NCBI GenBank assembly: GCA_963808455.1
Contig: CAWEHT010000225.1
Location: forward strand, 1-37,348
Source: CAWEHT01 sp963808455
GTDB taxonomy: Bacteria > Chloroflexota > Anaerolineae > CG2-30-64-16
Length of the DNA stretch: 37,348 bases
Direction of reading: 5' to 3'
How positions within the stretch are numbered: position 1 is the first letter of the stretch; the number at the start of each line of letters is the position of its first letter. A program made the translations under genes and the position numbers. Shown piece by piece: positions 1 to 12,118 of the stretch. The notes under the pieces were generated by a model. It was not told the origin of the DNA, made no database searches, and saw only the letters and a list, made by a program, of their open reading frames with translations.

Positions 1-1
1 G

Positions 2-179
2 GTCTACAACAGCACCATCCGGGACGTGGACACGGTGATCGTGGACGGGGAGATCCTGTTGAGCGGCAAGCGTTTGGTGCACATCGACGAAGAGGCCATC
101 CTGGCCGAAGCGACGCGAGGTATGCCGGCGGCTGTTCGAGCGGGCCGGCATACAGACTTCCATAGAGGAAGGCCGATGA
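2..179 (+). CDS. C-terminal fragment of an amidohydrolase (SsnA / chlorohydrolase-like), frameshifted
   Basis: Only the last ~58 residues lie in the window. The segment DTVIVDGEILLSGKRLVHID is the terminal beta-sandwich strand pair that closes the composite domain of cytosine deaminase/SsnA/TRZ-type amidohydrolases, where the 'V-DG-ll--gr' motif is characteristic. The frame then breaks near 110-118. Reading one base over gives a natural end (FERAGIQTSIEEGR, stop 177-179) whose stop overlaps the ATG of the next gene as ATGA, so the two are probably translationally coupled. The family hydrolyses C-N or C-Cl bonds on heterocycles with a metal in a TIM barrel, but the catalytic part is outside the window and the substrate cannot be read. 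Context (carbamoyltransferase and DHODH-ferredoxin downstream) favours an SsnA-like role in N-heterocycle breakdown; that is inference. Confidence 0.6.
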
Positions 180-1237
180 AGAGCATGACGATGCGTGAGC
201 GCATGCTGGCCGTCATCCAGGGCCCGAGCCGGATCGCATCCCTTTCGCGATGTACGAGATCATGTTCCCGCCCGAGCAGGCTTTCGCCTTGTTGGGCCAC
301 GGCAACATCGGCATCATCCGCTATCGTCCCATCTACCGCGTCGAGCACCCCAACTGCCGCCTCAGAGGGCGAGTTCTTTTTCCAGGGGGATGCCAAGTGG
401 CAACGCAACGTCCTCCACACGCCGAAGGGGGATCTCACCGAGCTGTGAGTCTTCGAGCCCGCCTTCGACAGCTCCACTGCACGCAAGCACTTCATCGAGA
501 CGGCAGCCGACTACGAGGTGCTTTGGAGCTACCTGGAGGATTCCACTATCCTGGACAACTATCAACAGTATTTCCAGGATTGCGCCGATCTGGGCGAGGA
601 CGGCCTGCCAAAAGGCGGAGGTCGAGCGCACGCCCTGGCAGCAGCTCTGGATCGAGTGGGTGGGCCTCGATGCGCTGGCCTGGCACATGGCGGACTTCCC
701 GGAGCACGTCGAGCACACCATCGAGCTTTTGCAGCGCCGGGCACGCCGAATCTTCGAGGTTGCCCGGCGCTCCCCGCGCCCTACGTCGACATACCGGACA
801 ACATCACCGCGCCGGCCATCGGGCCGGCCCGCTTCCGGAAGTACTGCGTGTCACTCTATGACGAGCTGGCCGGGATGCTGGCCGAGAGCGGCCGGCCCCT
901 GTTCATCCACATGGATGGCCTGCTGAAGCCCTTGTGGGTGGACATCGCCCGCGGCCGCGTCGGCGGGCTCGACTCGTTTACGCCGACGCCCGACTGCGAC
1001 ACTTCCGTCGGCGAGGCCGTCAGGCTGTGGCCCGAGAAGCGCCTCTGGGTCAACTTCCCCTCCTCCGTGCACATCGAGTCGCCTGCCGTCATCCGCGCCA
1101 CGGTGGAAGAGATCCTGGCCCAGGCAGGGCGCACGGGGCGCCTCCAAATCCAGGTTTCCGAGAACGTGCCGCTCGATGCCTGGCCGGCCAGCTTTCCGAT
1201 CATAACCGATGCCATCGCGGCCTTCGGGGCACCTTAG
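176..1237 (+). pseudogene. URO-D-like (uroporphyrinogen decarboxylase superfamily) protein, multiply disrupted
   Basis: The start MKSMTMRERMLAVIQG followed by EPDRIPFAMYE (after one shift) is the typical N-terminus of the URO-D/corrinoid methyltransferase superfamily. Later pieces read LDALAWHMADFPEHVEHTIE, then PLFIHMDGLLKPLWVDIA and a C-terminal half ending at 1237. Recovering the whole needs frame changes near 225, 365, 612 and 775, and it also meets an in-frame TGA at 446-448 where the flanking frame is unchanged. Members of this superfamily in anaerobes are often methyltransferases acting with corrinoid proteins rather than true heme enzymes; no corrinoid partner is visible here. The density of lesions (five in ~1 kb) is higher than elsewhere in the window, so true decay is possible as well as sequence error. 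The family call is fairly safe; the substrate is unknown. Confidence 0.6.
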
Positions 1238-1273
1238 GATGGGCCGGTTCCCGGCCGCATTGCAAACCACCGG

Positions 1274-1302
1274 TTGACACCCACGCGGTTTTGTGCTACC
1301 TT
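1274..1302 (+). promoter_or_regulatory. Promoter for the carbamoyltransferase operon
   Basis: TTGACA at 1274-1279, a 17-nt spacer, then TACCTT at 1297-1302. The -10 is preceded by TGC, the extended -10 form seen at other promoters in this window. It lies just after the URO-D-like stop and ~60 nt before the ATG at 1363, so the carbamoyltransferase and the gene after it can be transcribed independently of the upstream pair. Confidence 0.6.
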
Positions 1303-1362
1303 GGTTGATAGTTGCCTGATGGTGGCCGCCGTCTAATCGAGGCGCAAAGGAGAGATACAAGG

Positions 1363-2355
1363 ATGCAATCGCAACTTTTCGGAAGAGATTTCATCACCAC
1401 CAAGGACTGGTCAAACGAAGAGCTCGAATCGGCCCTGGCCCTGGCCGCCGACCTGAAGCTGCGGTTCGTCACGGGCGAGCCGCATGATCATCTGCTGCGG
1501 GCCAAGACGTTATACATGCTGTTCTTCGAGGAGTCCACACGCACGCGCAACTCATTCGAGGCCGGGATGACCCAGCTCGGCGGCCATGCCCACTGGCTGA
1601 CGCCAAAGGCCACCCAGATTGGCCATGGGGAGAGCCCCAAGGACACGGCCATCGTCCTGGCACGCTATGGGCACGGCATGGCCGTCCGCGACTGCCGCAC
1701 CGGCATCGGGCAGAAGTATCAATACGAGCTGGCGAAATGGGCCAACATCCCGGTCTTCTCGATGCAGGACGACGTCAACCATCCCTGCCAGACCATGGCC
1801 GACCTGATGACGATCCGTGAGAAATTTGGGCCGAACCTCCGCGGGCGCAAGTTCGTCATCTCCTGGACCTATGCCCCGCAGTACGTGCGCCCTCTGTCGG
1901 TGCCGCAGGGCCTGATCATGCTGATGACGCGCTTCGGCATGGACGTCACGCTGGCGCACCCCCAGGGCTTCCAGATGATGCCGCACACACTGGAGGCCGC
2001 CAGGCGGCACGCCGAGGAGCACGGCACGCGCTTCGAAGTGGTGGATGACATGGATGCCGCGTGCGCCGGAGCCGACGTGATCTACGCCAAGAGCTGGGGC
2101 CCCATCATGGTCACCAAGGAAGAGGCGGAGGTCGCCCGGATGTGCGCCCAGCACAAAGACTGGTGCCTTGACGCACGGCGCATGGGGCTGGGCAAACGGC
2201 ATGCGATCTACATGCACTGCATGCCGATAGACCGCGGCTACGAAGCCACCGACGAGGTGATCGACGGGCCGCAGTCGGTGATCTACGACGAGGCGGAGAA
2301 TCGCCTCCACATCCAAAAGGCGCTGATGACCCTGACCATGGCAGCGCGCGGCTGA
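1363..2355 (+). CDS. Carbamoyltransferase of the aspartate/ornithine family, probably knotted YgeW/AOTCase type
   Basis: Intact protein of 330 residues. The carbamoyl-phosphate motif STRTR is at 58-62, HPCQ at 140-143 with following AD, and HCMP at 285-288, the equivalent of HCLP in ornithine carbamoyltransferase. The second domain has a proline-containing loop (SWTYAPQYVRPLSVPQG, ~168-184) then TRFGMDVTLAHP. This resembles the knotted loop of N-acetylornithine carbamoyltransferase and YgeW more than the SMG loop of classical OTC. The ATG at 1363 is chosen because AAAGGAGA lies at 1346-1353; an in-frame TTG at 1312 has no such site. The enzyme would transfer, or phosphorolyse, a carbamoyl group between carbamoyl phosphate and an amine or amide. 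With an SsnA-like amidohydrolase and a DHODH-ferredoxin protein beside it, a catabolic role releasing carbamoyl phosphate is more likely than arginine synthesis. The acceptor is not known. Confidence 0.75.
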   Translation: MQSQLFGRDFITTKDWSNEELESALALAADLKLRFVTGEPHDHLLRAKTLYMLFFEESTRTRNSFEAGMTQLGGHAHWLTPKATQIGHGESPKDTAIVLARYGHGMAVRDCRTGIGQKYQYELAKWANIPVFSMQDDVNHPCQTMADLMTIREKFGPNLRGRKFVISWTYAPQYVRPLSVPQGLIMLMTRFGMDVTLAHPQGFQMMPHTLEAARRHAEEHGTRFEVVDDMDAACAGADVIYAKSWGPIMVTKEEAEVARMCAQHKDWCLDARRMGLGKRHAIYMHCMPIDRGYEATDEVIDGPQSVIYDEAENRLHIQKALMTLTMAARG

Positions 2356-2374
2356 GAGCTACGGATTAAAGACA

Positions 2375-3508
2375 ATGGCCGATCTGACGACCCAATTCTT
2401 CGGCGTGACGATGCCTTCACCGTTCATACTGGCATCGGGGCCACTGACGTACGACGCCACCGGGCTCTGGGAGGCCTACCCGCGGGGGCCGGCGGCGTCA
2501 CCACCAAGACCCTGCGGCTGGAGCGCGCGATCAACCCGACACCGCACATGGTCGTGCCGCGCTCCTCCAACCTGCGGGCCACGCTCTTCAACTCCGAGAA
2601 GTGGGCGGATCTGCCCTGGCAGCAGTGGGCCGAGCAGGAACTCCCGAGGATGAAGGGACACCCCGGCGCGCTGATCGCTAATATCGGCCATACCGCCTCG
2701 GAGGCGGAGATCATCACGGGGCCGGTGGTGGCGACGGGGGTCGTCGATGCCATCGAGTGCGTTGCCTATACCCGGGAGACGCTTGCCGGAGTGGTGCGGG
2801 CCGTGCGCGCACGCACCGACCTCCCCGTCCTGGCCAAGCTGACCTTCAACTGGGGCGACGAGCTCTATCCCACGGCAGAAGCCGCGCTGAAGGCCGGCGC
2901 GGACGGCTTCACTGCCATCGACTCCATCGGCCAGGCCCTCCAGATCGACATCGAGACCGGCCTGCCGACGATCGGCGGCGTGGGCAACAGCGCCTGGATG
3001 ACGGGCGCAGCGATCCGCCCGATCGCTCAGGCGATCGTGGCCGAGCTGACCCGGCGCTTCGGCGTGCCTGTGATCGGCACCGGAGGCATCATCCAGGCCG
3101 AGGATGCCGTCGAGATGACCATGGTGGGCGCCACGGCGCTGGGTGTCTGCACCGGGCCGCTCCTCCGCGGGCTGGAATGGTTCGGCCGCACGCACGAGAA
3201 GCTATCTTCCTGGCTCGACGCCCACGGGTCGCGCTGATCTCTCAATGCTGCGCGGCGCGGCGCTCGCCAACCTGCATCGCGTGGAAGATACGGCGCCCCT
3301 CACCTTCGAGTTCGACCCACTGCTCTGCACGAAATGTGATCTCTGCGTGGTCCTGTGCCCTTACGACGCCAGGACCATGGGTGGCGGCGAAAAGCCGAAG
3401 ACGCCCGGCCTCATCCAGATCCTCGACGAGCAGGCCTGCCGCTACTGCGGGCTATGCGTCGAGGTATGCAAGCCCCAGGCGCTGAAGTACGGCAACTGGC
3501 CGCGCTGA
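2375..3508 (+). CDS. DHODH-like oxidoreductase with C-terminal 2x[4Fe-4S] ferredoxin domain (PreA-like), two frameshifts
   Basis: Three pieces join into one ~377-residue protein. The N-terminus (MADLTTQFFGVTMPSPFILA) is the start of a dihydroorotate dehydrogenase-type FMN barrel. After a one-base loss near 2480 the barrel continues in a second frame with VLAKLTFNW, then FGVPVIGTGGI, the FMN-phosphate loop. Near 3228 a further shift leads into the ferredoxin domain with CTKCDLCVVLCP and CRYCGLCVEVCK, both CxxCxxCxxxC cluster motifs. This DHODH-plus-ferredoxin order matches PreA, the iron-sulfur subunit of bacterial dihydropyrimidine dehydrogenase. However, the NxSCP substrate loop of PreA is not present: the equivalent stretch reads VVDAIECVAYTRE, so the substrate probably differs. 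The gene starts 19 nt after the carbamoyltransferase and is almost certainly cotranscribed. No PreT-like flavoprotein partner is in the window. Confidence 0.7.
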
Positions 3509-3565
3509 GCCGCCGAGTACCTACAAAGCTACGACTTCCGCTATCGCCGTGCTGAGGGCGGGCAG

Positions 3566-3583
3566 GCCAGCGTCCACGCTGGC
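3566..3583 (+). terminator. Short GC hairpin after the ferredoxin gene
   Basis: A 7-bp stem (GCCAGCG/CGCTGGC) with a TCCA loop lies 58 nt past the stop at 3508. There is no T-run after it, so intrinsic termination is weakly supported. The rest of 3509-3678 holds no gene I can support. Confidence 0.25.
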
Positions 3584-3678
3584 GCCCGCACCTCTGCACG
3601 GTGCGCTCGCGGTGTCCACGCGCAAGGCCCTTTGACCTGAGCATTACCACCATCCGCCGGTGAAGCGCGGGCGATGCG

Positions 3679-3894
3679 TCAGCCGGGCGAGAGGTCCGGC
3701 CAGAAGCCCACGGCGTGGGCCAGCGCGACGTCGCCGCCCGGGCGATCGACGAGCGTCGGGCCCTCCTGCCGATGGGAGGGCCGGGCATCCTTCTCCGCAT
3801 AACAATCCCAGCACAGCTCGCACGACGGATCGCCAAAGGTATCCAGGCCACCTGCCAAAGCTTTGCCACACAGCTCACAGCGGTGCTCTCTCAT
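3679..3894 (-). CDS. Small zinc-ribbon protein (71 aa)
   Basis: The protein begins MREHRCELCGKAL and has cysteines at 6, 9, 25, 28 and 31. CELC-15 residues-CELC is a treble-clef or ribbon type zinc site. The C-terminal ~35 residues are polar and show no motif. The ATG at 3894 is preceded by AGGAGGAGA (3904-3912) at 9-nt spacing, and a promoter lies further up at 3974-4002; together these make this short frame credible as a real gene. Overlapping plus-strand frames have no start signals. Small ribbons of this kind occur widely and have no settled function; nucleic-acid or protein binding is the usual guess. Confidence 0.6.
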   Translation of the reverse strand: MREHRCELCGKALAGGLDTFGDPSCELCWDCYAEKDARPSHRQEGPTLVDRPGGDVALAHAVGFWPDLSPG

Positions 3895-3973
3895 CGCCTC
3901 GTGTCTCCTCCTCGCCTGGAACGGTCGCCGGTCTGCCACGCCCAACTCACGGCGCGGCGCTGCCTGTAACTGC

Positions 3974-4002
3974 ATGTTAGCACATTTGAGCATGGAATGC
4001 AA
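3974..4002 (-). promoter_or_regulatory. Promoter for the zinc-ribbon gene
   Basis: On the minus strand, TTGCAT (3997-4002), a 17-nt spacer ending in TGC, then TAACAT (3974-3979). The same -35 and the same TGC extension recur at other promoters in the window. Confidence 0.55.
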
Positions 4003-4033
4003 ACATCTGTTCGATCCGGCAGCGGATGCCCTG

Positions 4034-4381
4034 CTAGAAACTGACCTCGAGCAGATCGCCGGCGGCGGTGCGGGTGCTGGCGATCGTCCCCGCCGGGAGT
4101 TCGATGACGTAGCGCACACCCTTGTGCAGGCTGCCGATGCGCCACGGCCTCAGCTGTTCATCCATCGCCACCACCCGGTGATCCCACGAGCAATAGAGCA
4201 CGTCGATCGGGATCGACATCCACATGCAGTGGACACTGTTGCAGGGGAGTATCAACAGCCCGTCGCCGGCCGGCAGGTGCTTCACCCCGATCAGCCCCTT
4301 GAAGCGGGCCCACGCGTTCCTGGCCACGCGCCCCTTGTCAACCAGCGTGACATCACGGCTCTTGTTCACCACATGCAGCAC
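4034..4381 (-). CDS. DUF192 family protein
   Basis: 115 residues, matching the DUF192 fold from end to end: WARFKGLIGVKHLP near 24-37, then the hallmark NSVHCMWMSIPIDVLYCS (48-65) and a C-terminal YVIELPAGT (91-99). Family members are usually 100-170 residues, often secreted, and have no established biochemical role. This copy has no signal peptide, so it should be cytoplasmic. The start is a GTG at 4381; AGGAGGAG sits only ~4-6 nt upstream, and an in-frame GTG at 4372 is an alternative. It has its own promoter at 4411-4439. Confidence 0.8.
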   Translation of the reverse strand: MLHVVNKSRDVTLVDKGRVARNAWARFKGLIGVKHLPAGDGLLILPCNSVHCMWMSIPIDVLYCSWDHRVVAMDEQLRPWRIGSLHKGVRYVIELPAGTIASTRTAAGDLLEVSF

Positions 4382-4410
4382 GGCTCCTCCTCGGGCTCAA
4401 CCCGCGCTCA

Positions 4411-4439
4411 ACGATACGCTACCTCAGCCGCAAATGCAA
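4411..4439 (-). promoter_or_regulatory. Promoter for the DUF192 gene
   Basis: Minus-strand TTGCAT (4434-4439), 17-nt spacer, TATCGT (4411-4416), about 30 nt before the GTG start. Confidence 0.5.
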
Positions 4440-4524
4440 GAGTAAGGGTGGCAACCCGGCCGGGCAAATTCGAAGCTATCACCCATTCTCGTGACGGGAG
4501 CTGGCCCTCGACGGCACAGTTAAA

Positions 4525-4560
4525 CACGAACGCCGGGCTAATTTGAGCCCGGCGTTCGTG
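4525..4560 (-). terminator. Perfect 15-bp inverted repeat, probable terminator of the lipoprotein operon
   Basis: CACGAACGCCGGGCT (4525-4539) and its exact complement (4546-4560) flank a 6-nt loop. On the minus strand it follows the lipoprotein gene that ends at 4645 and is trailed by GTTTAAC, a weak U-rich tail. It may also stop transcripts from the other side. The remainder of 4382-4644 has the DUF192 promoter and nothing else I can name. Confidence 0.5.
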
Positions 4561-4644
4561 CGCAAAGGAGGAGGAAGAATCTTGCTTATTTTGCGACAGG
4601 TGGGTGGCAATTGATGTTATTTTTCTTACGATTTAGCTGAGAAA

Positions 4645-5409
4645 CTATCGGACGTGGAGCACGATGTACCCGTTGTAGGTCTGCACGTCTTCGACGTACC
4701 ACCGGCTGCTGTACGCCTTCAGCGACTGGTTGATGAGGTCCGGCACCACGGCCGTGACCAGGCTGGTTGGCGTGACCGACAGCGTGTTCAACTGCAGCAC
4801 GCCGTCCACGGCCCTCAGCTGGCCGACCACGGCCAGGTTCTGCACGCTGAGAAAGCCGTAATCCACGCGATCGGCGGTGATTACGGTCTGGCCGCCCGTA
4901 AAGCGGACGGCGATGTTCTCCACGGTGGCACCGGTGTCCGACCCGGCGCCACCGGCGATCGCCTGCGTCGCTTCGCCCTCCGTGATCACGACGGTGTGCG
5001 TGTCGACCGCCGTCGCCGTTGCGGCAGGGAGTTGGGAGGCCCCCTGGCTCACGTCGGTGGGCTGCAGGGCCGGCTCCGTCGCTGACGGCGCCACCGTATC
5101 CGTCGGCGAAGACAAGGCCGGCTCCGCCGTGCTGCTTGCGGGCTCCGTCACGGCCGGCTGCAGGGCCGGCGCGGCCGTGTCAGTAGGAGGCTCTGTCGCG
5201 GTCGGCTCAACCGCCGTAGCGGACTGCACCGGCGAGACCAAAGGCGACAGCAGGATCGCGCTCGTGGAAGCCTGGGCCGTGGTCGCCAGCGCCGGGGTCG
5301 CCGACGGCAGCGGGGACTGCCGCGTGCCGGACAGCGCCGAGCACGCCATCGCCAGCGCCCCAAAGGCCAGCGCGGCGAGCCCTATGACGATCCTGGGGCG
5401 ATTACGCAT
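4645..5409 (-). CDS. Lipoprotein with Pro/Thr/Ala-rich linker and C-terminal DUF2993/LmeA-like domain
   Basis: 254 residues from the ATG at 5409, which has GGAGG at 5421-5425 (11-nt spacing) and gives a clean signal peptide; an in-frame start at 5451 would bury it. Residues 1-23 (MRNRPRIVIGLAALAFGALA then MAC) form a lipobox with Cys23 as the acylation site. Residues ~24-150 are low-complexity Ala/Pro/Thr/Ser and would span outward from the membrane. Residues ~155-254 (from ITEGEATQAI to GYIVLHVR) have the alternating strands of DUF2993-type lipid-binding domains; that match is by eye and moderate. It lies 60 nt downstream of another lipoprotein gene on the same strand and has no promoter of its own that I can see, so the two are probably one transcript. 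Confidence 0.65.
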   Translation of the reverse strand: MRNRPRIVIGLAALAFGALAMACSALSGTRQSPLPSATPALATTAQASTSAILLSPLVSPVQSATAVEPTATEPPTDTAAPALQPAVTEPASSTAEPALSSPTDTVAPSATEPALQPTDVSQGASQLPAATATAVDTHTVVITEGEATQAIAGGAGSDTGATVENIAVRFTGGQTVITADRVDYGFLSVQNLAVVGQLRAVDGVLQLNTLSVTPTSLVTAVVPDLINQSLKAYSSRWYVEDVQTYNGYIVLHVR

Positions 5410-5469
5410 CACAGACAGAACCTCCACCATGCGAAGGGGGGTCACACTCAAGCTCCGCCCTGCCCATCC

Positions 5470-6615
5470 TCAGGGTGTGAACGGGATGGCCAACGCGCGC
5501 GCCGACCCGTAGTCCAGCGCGATGGCATAGCCGCGCCCCTGGTCGGGGGCTGTGACCTTCATCAGCAGCCCTTGCCGCGCCGGCTGAAGCAGAAGGCTGG
5601 CGGCGGTCTCCTGCTGGTTCGGCCAGCCTACAACGCCGGCGAGATTGTCGGCACACCAGATCTTGCCGAAGCCACGTACCGGCAACACGAAGCCCGGGGG
5701 TGGAACATCGGCCGTGCAGGCCGGCAACACGGGTGGGTCGCTCGTCCCCCACGTGTCGGGATAGCGCAGCAGGGCGCCCTGGCTGGCGTTGTGGTCCTGC
5801 CCTTGCAGGATATCGACCTCGCGGCTGTCGCCAAGCCAGATCATGAGGCTCAGACGGCGCGCGGTCGGGTTCGGATTGGTTGGATCCGTCCAGAATGCCT
5901 GCAAGGCGCCGTTCCCGCTGATGGGCGCGGGCGCCGCGATGGGGCATCCCAGGCCCAGGCCGGCGGCCTGGGCACTGTCGGCCACCGCCGCCAGCGCCGG
6001 ATCAACCGGAACACAGGCTGCCGTGGCCGCTACGGTGCCGGGCGTGAGCGTCGGGACCGGCACCGGCGTTCCGACCGGCTGCTGAGTAGCTGTCGGCGTC
6101 ACCGCGGCGGCGACCGTAGGCGTCTGGCTAATGGCGTGGGCAGCCGCGACCGCCGAGGCTCGCGCCTGCACGGCGGCGTTGGCAGCCGCCAGGCTCACGG
6201 CCTGGGCCTGCACGGTGGCATTGGCTTCCGCGAGCGAGGCGGCCGCCGCAGCCTCAGCGGTGATGGCCAGGACGGCCTGCACCTCCGCGGTCTGTACTGC
6301 TGCCACCCCCGGCAGGGCGGCCGGCACGCTGCCCGACGGGGCCGGAGTCGCCTGGGCCAGGGCCGCCGGTGTGGCCAGCACGCTGCCCGACGGGGCCGGA
6401 GTCGCCTGGGCCAGGGCCGCCGGGGTGGCCGCCAGGGCCGGCGGGGCAGGCACCGTAACGCCGGCGGCCGGGCTCGGCTGCAGCGGCGAGCTCGCCCGAC
6501 CGGTGACGGCCCGCTGCCCGCCGCAGCCTGCCGCCACGCCAAGGATCAAAACGCAGAGCAGGGCGGCCGGCACGGCCCGCGCCCTCAAGTTCCAACGATA
6601 GTCTAAGAACCGCAT
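5470..6615 (-). CDS. Lipoprotein with tandem repeat, Ala-rich helical stalk and Chloroflexi-type C-terminal domain
   Basis: 381 residues. Residues 1-31 are a lipoprotein signal ending VAAGC (Cys31). An 18-residue unit containing ATPAALAQATPAPSGSV follows, present twice. Residues ~110-165 are an Ala/Glu/Gln-rich stretch likely to form a helical stalk, followed by a TPTATQQPVGTPVPVPTLTP linker. The C-terminal ~170 residues contain LGCPIAAP, YPDTWGT, PVRGFGKIWC and LAGVVGWPNQQE. This order is familiar from many Chloroflexota surface proteins and resembles LGFP-like repeats; its function is unknown. The protein would be exposed outside the cytoplasmic membrane. Start ATG at 6615 with AGAAAGG upstream. 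Confidence 0.65.
   Translation of the reverse strand: MRFLDYRWNLRARAVPAALLCVLILGVAAGCGGQRAVTGRASSPLQPSPAAGVTVPAPPALAATPAALAQATPAPSGSVLATPAALAQATPAPSGSVPAALPGVAAVQTAEVQAVLAITAEAAAAASLAEANATVQAQAVSLAAANAAVQARASAVAAAHAISQTPTVAAAVTPTATQQPVGTPVPVPTLTPGTVAATAACVPVDPALAAVADSAQAAGLGLGCPIAAPAPISGNGALQAFWTDPTNPNPTARRLSLMIWLGDSREVDILQGQDHNASQGALLRYPDTWGTSDPPVLPACTADVPPPGFVLPVRGFGKIWCADNLAGVVGWPNQQETAASLLLQPARQGLLMKVTAPDQGRGYAIALDYGSARALAIPFTP
6324..6431. repeat. Tandem 54-bp direct repeat inside the lipoprotein gene
   Basis: Copies at 6324-6377 and 6378-6431 are nearly identical. The unit is in frame (18 codons) and encodes the repeated ATPAALAQATPAPSGSV segment. It lengthens the linker behind the lipid anchor and is a natural site for copy-number change. 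Confidence 0.85.
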
Positions 6616-6656
6616 GCTGTTTTCTGCCTTTCTGCACGCAGGCGGAGATTGGCAGC

Positions 6657-6665
6657 ATTATAGCA
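6657..6665 (-). promoter_or_regulatory. Extended -10 promoter for the lipoprotein operon
   Basis: Minus-strand TGC-TATAAT (6665-6657), 42 nt before the ATG at 6615. No convincing -35 is seen; the TG extension may compensate. It is back-to-back with the uvrB promoter. Confidence 0.55.
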
Positions 6666-6676
6666 CCATTCAGATG

Positions 6677-6706
6677 TAGACAAAGCCCGGCGACAAGGGG
6701 TATAAT
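6677..6706 (+). promoter_or_regulatory. uvrB promoter
   Basis: TAGACA (6677-6682), 18-nt spacer, perfect TATAAT (6701-6706), ~38 nt before the uvrB ATG. No LexA-like box was recognised around it. Confidence 0.7.
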
Positions 6707-6743
6707 AGCGGAATCGAACTAGCGTTCTGATGCAGGATGAGGT

Positions 6744-8784
<2,041 letters not shown>

Positions 8785-8796
8785 AAAGATGAAGGT

Positions 8797-11428
<2,632 letters not shown>

Positions 11429-12033
11429 CGAGCAGGCCAAAGCCGCAGCCAGCGAGGGCACCTCGAACCTCGAAGCGAGCGAGACCGGGGCGGGGGAATC
11501 CGCCCATGTCAAGCCGGCACGGCCCAAACGCGGCAGCAAGGCAGCCCCGGGGACGCCGGCAGAGGATCGCGCCGGGTTCCCGGCCGCGCCGGGGGCGGGC
11601 GCGGCCATGGAAAGGGCATCCGGCCCACGCAGCACGCCTCCTGGCGCGGCCCCGGCTGAGCGGCCGGGGTCTGGCGCGGGGATGGCAGCCAACGGGCGCG
11701 CCGAGGGCCCGGTCTCGCCGCGGCCGGCGGGCGCGAAGCCGGTGCGAGCGGCTCGCCGGAAGGGCCAGCTGTCGCTGGAGCTGCCGCCCGAGCCCGAACC
11801 GCCCGGCTGACGGCCTGGCGATGAGCGCCCCTCCCGGGAATTCGGGGCATGCCGGGTTCTGTAGGCCCATGGCGGCGTGCGCCCGGGCAAGATGCTCCTG
11901 TCCCCACGCCGGGGCCGGCTCCCGGGCAGGTCTTATATGGCCACGCGGCAGGCGGACGCGCCCACGCCGGAGGCTTCTCGGAAAGATCCCTGCTGACCCC
12001 CGGCGATAAATAGCCTTGGCGTCCGTCTTGGTC

Positions 12034-12039
12034 TATAAT
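12034..12039 (+). promoter_or_regulatory. -10 element for the polyphosphate locus
   Basis: A perfect TATAAT 80 nt before the CYTH-CHAD start. The best -35 at correct spacing (TAGCCT, 12011-12016) is poor. It is the only promoter-like signal before the four-gene run to 17110. Confidence 0.4.
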
Positions 12040-12118
12040 GGCGGTACTGGGATGGCAGGTGTCTGCCACTGACCCGGCGTTCTGGTGCAGGTTGCCCCAG
12101 CCAGACACGAGGCGGCGT

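Noticed and set aside
446..448. Selenocysteine at the in-frame TGA of the URO-D-like gene
   Set aside because: No SECIS-like hairpin was evident right after the codon, and the gene is already broken by four shifts.
5572..6606. Long plus-strand open frame opposite the second lipoprotein gene
   Set aside because: It is Arg/Gly-rich with no start signals, while the minus strand has a lipobox, a recognised domain and a promoter. It is a shadow of high GC content.
11840..12005. Possible RNase P RNA on the minus strand
   Set aside because: TACAGAACCCGGC resembles the end of bacterial RNase P RNA, but the conserved GAGGAAAGTCC core is absent and the space is too short for the full molecule.
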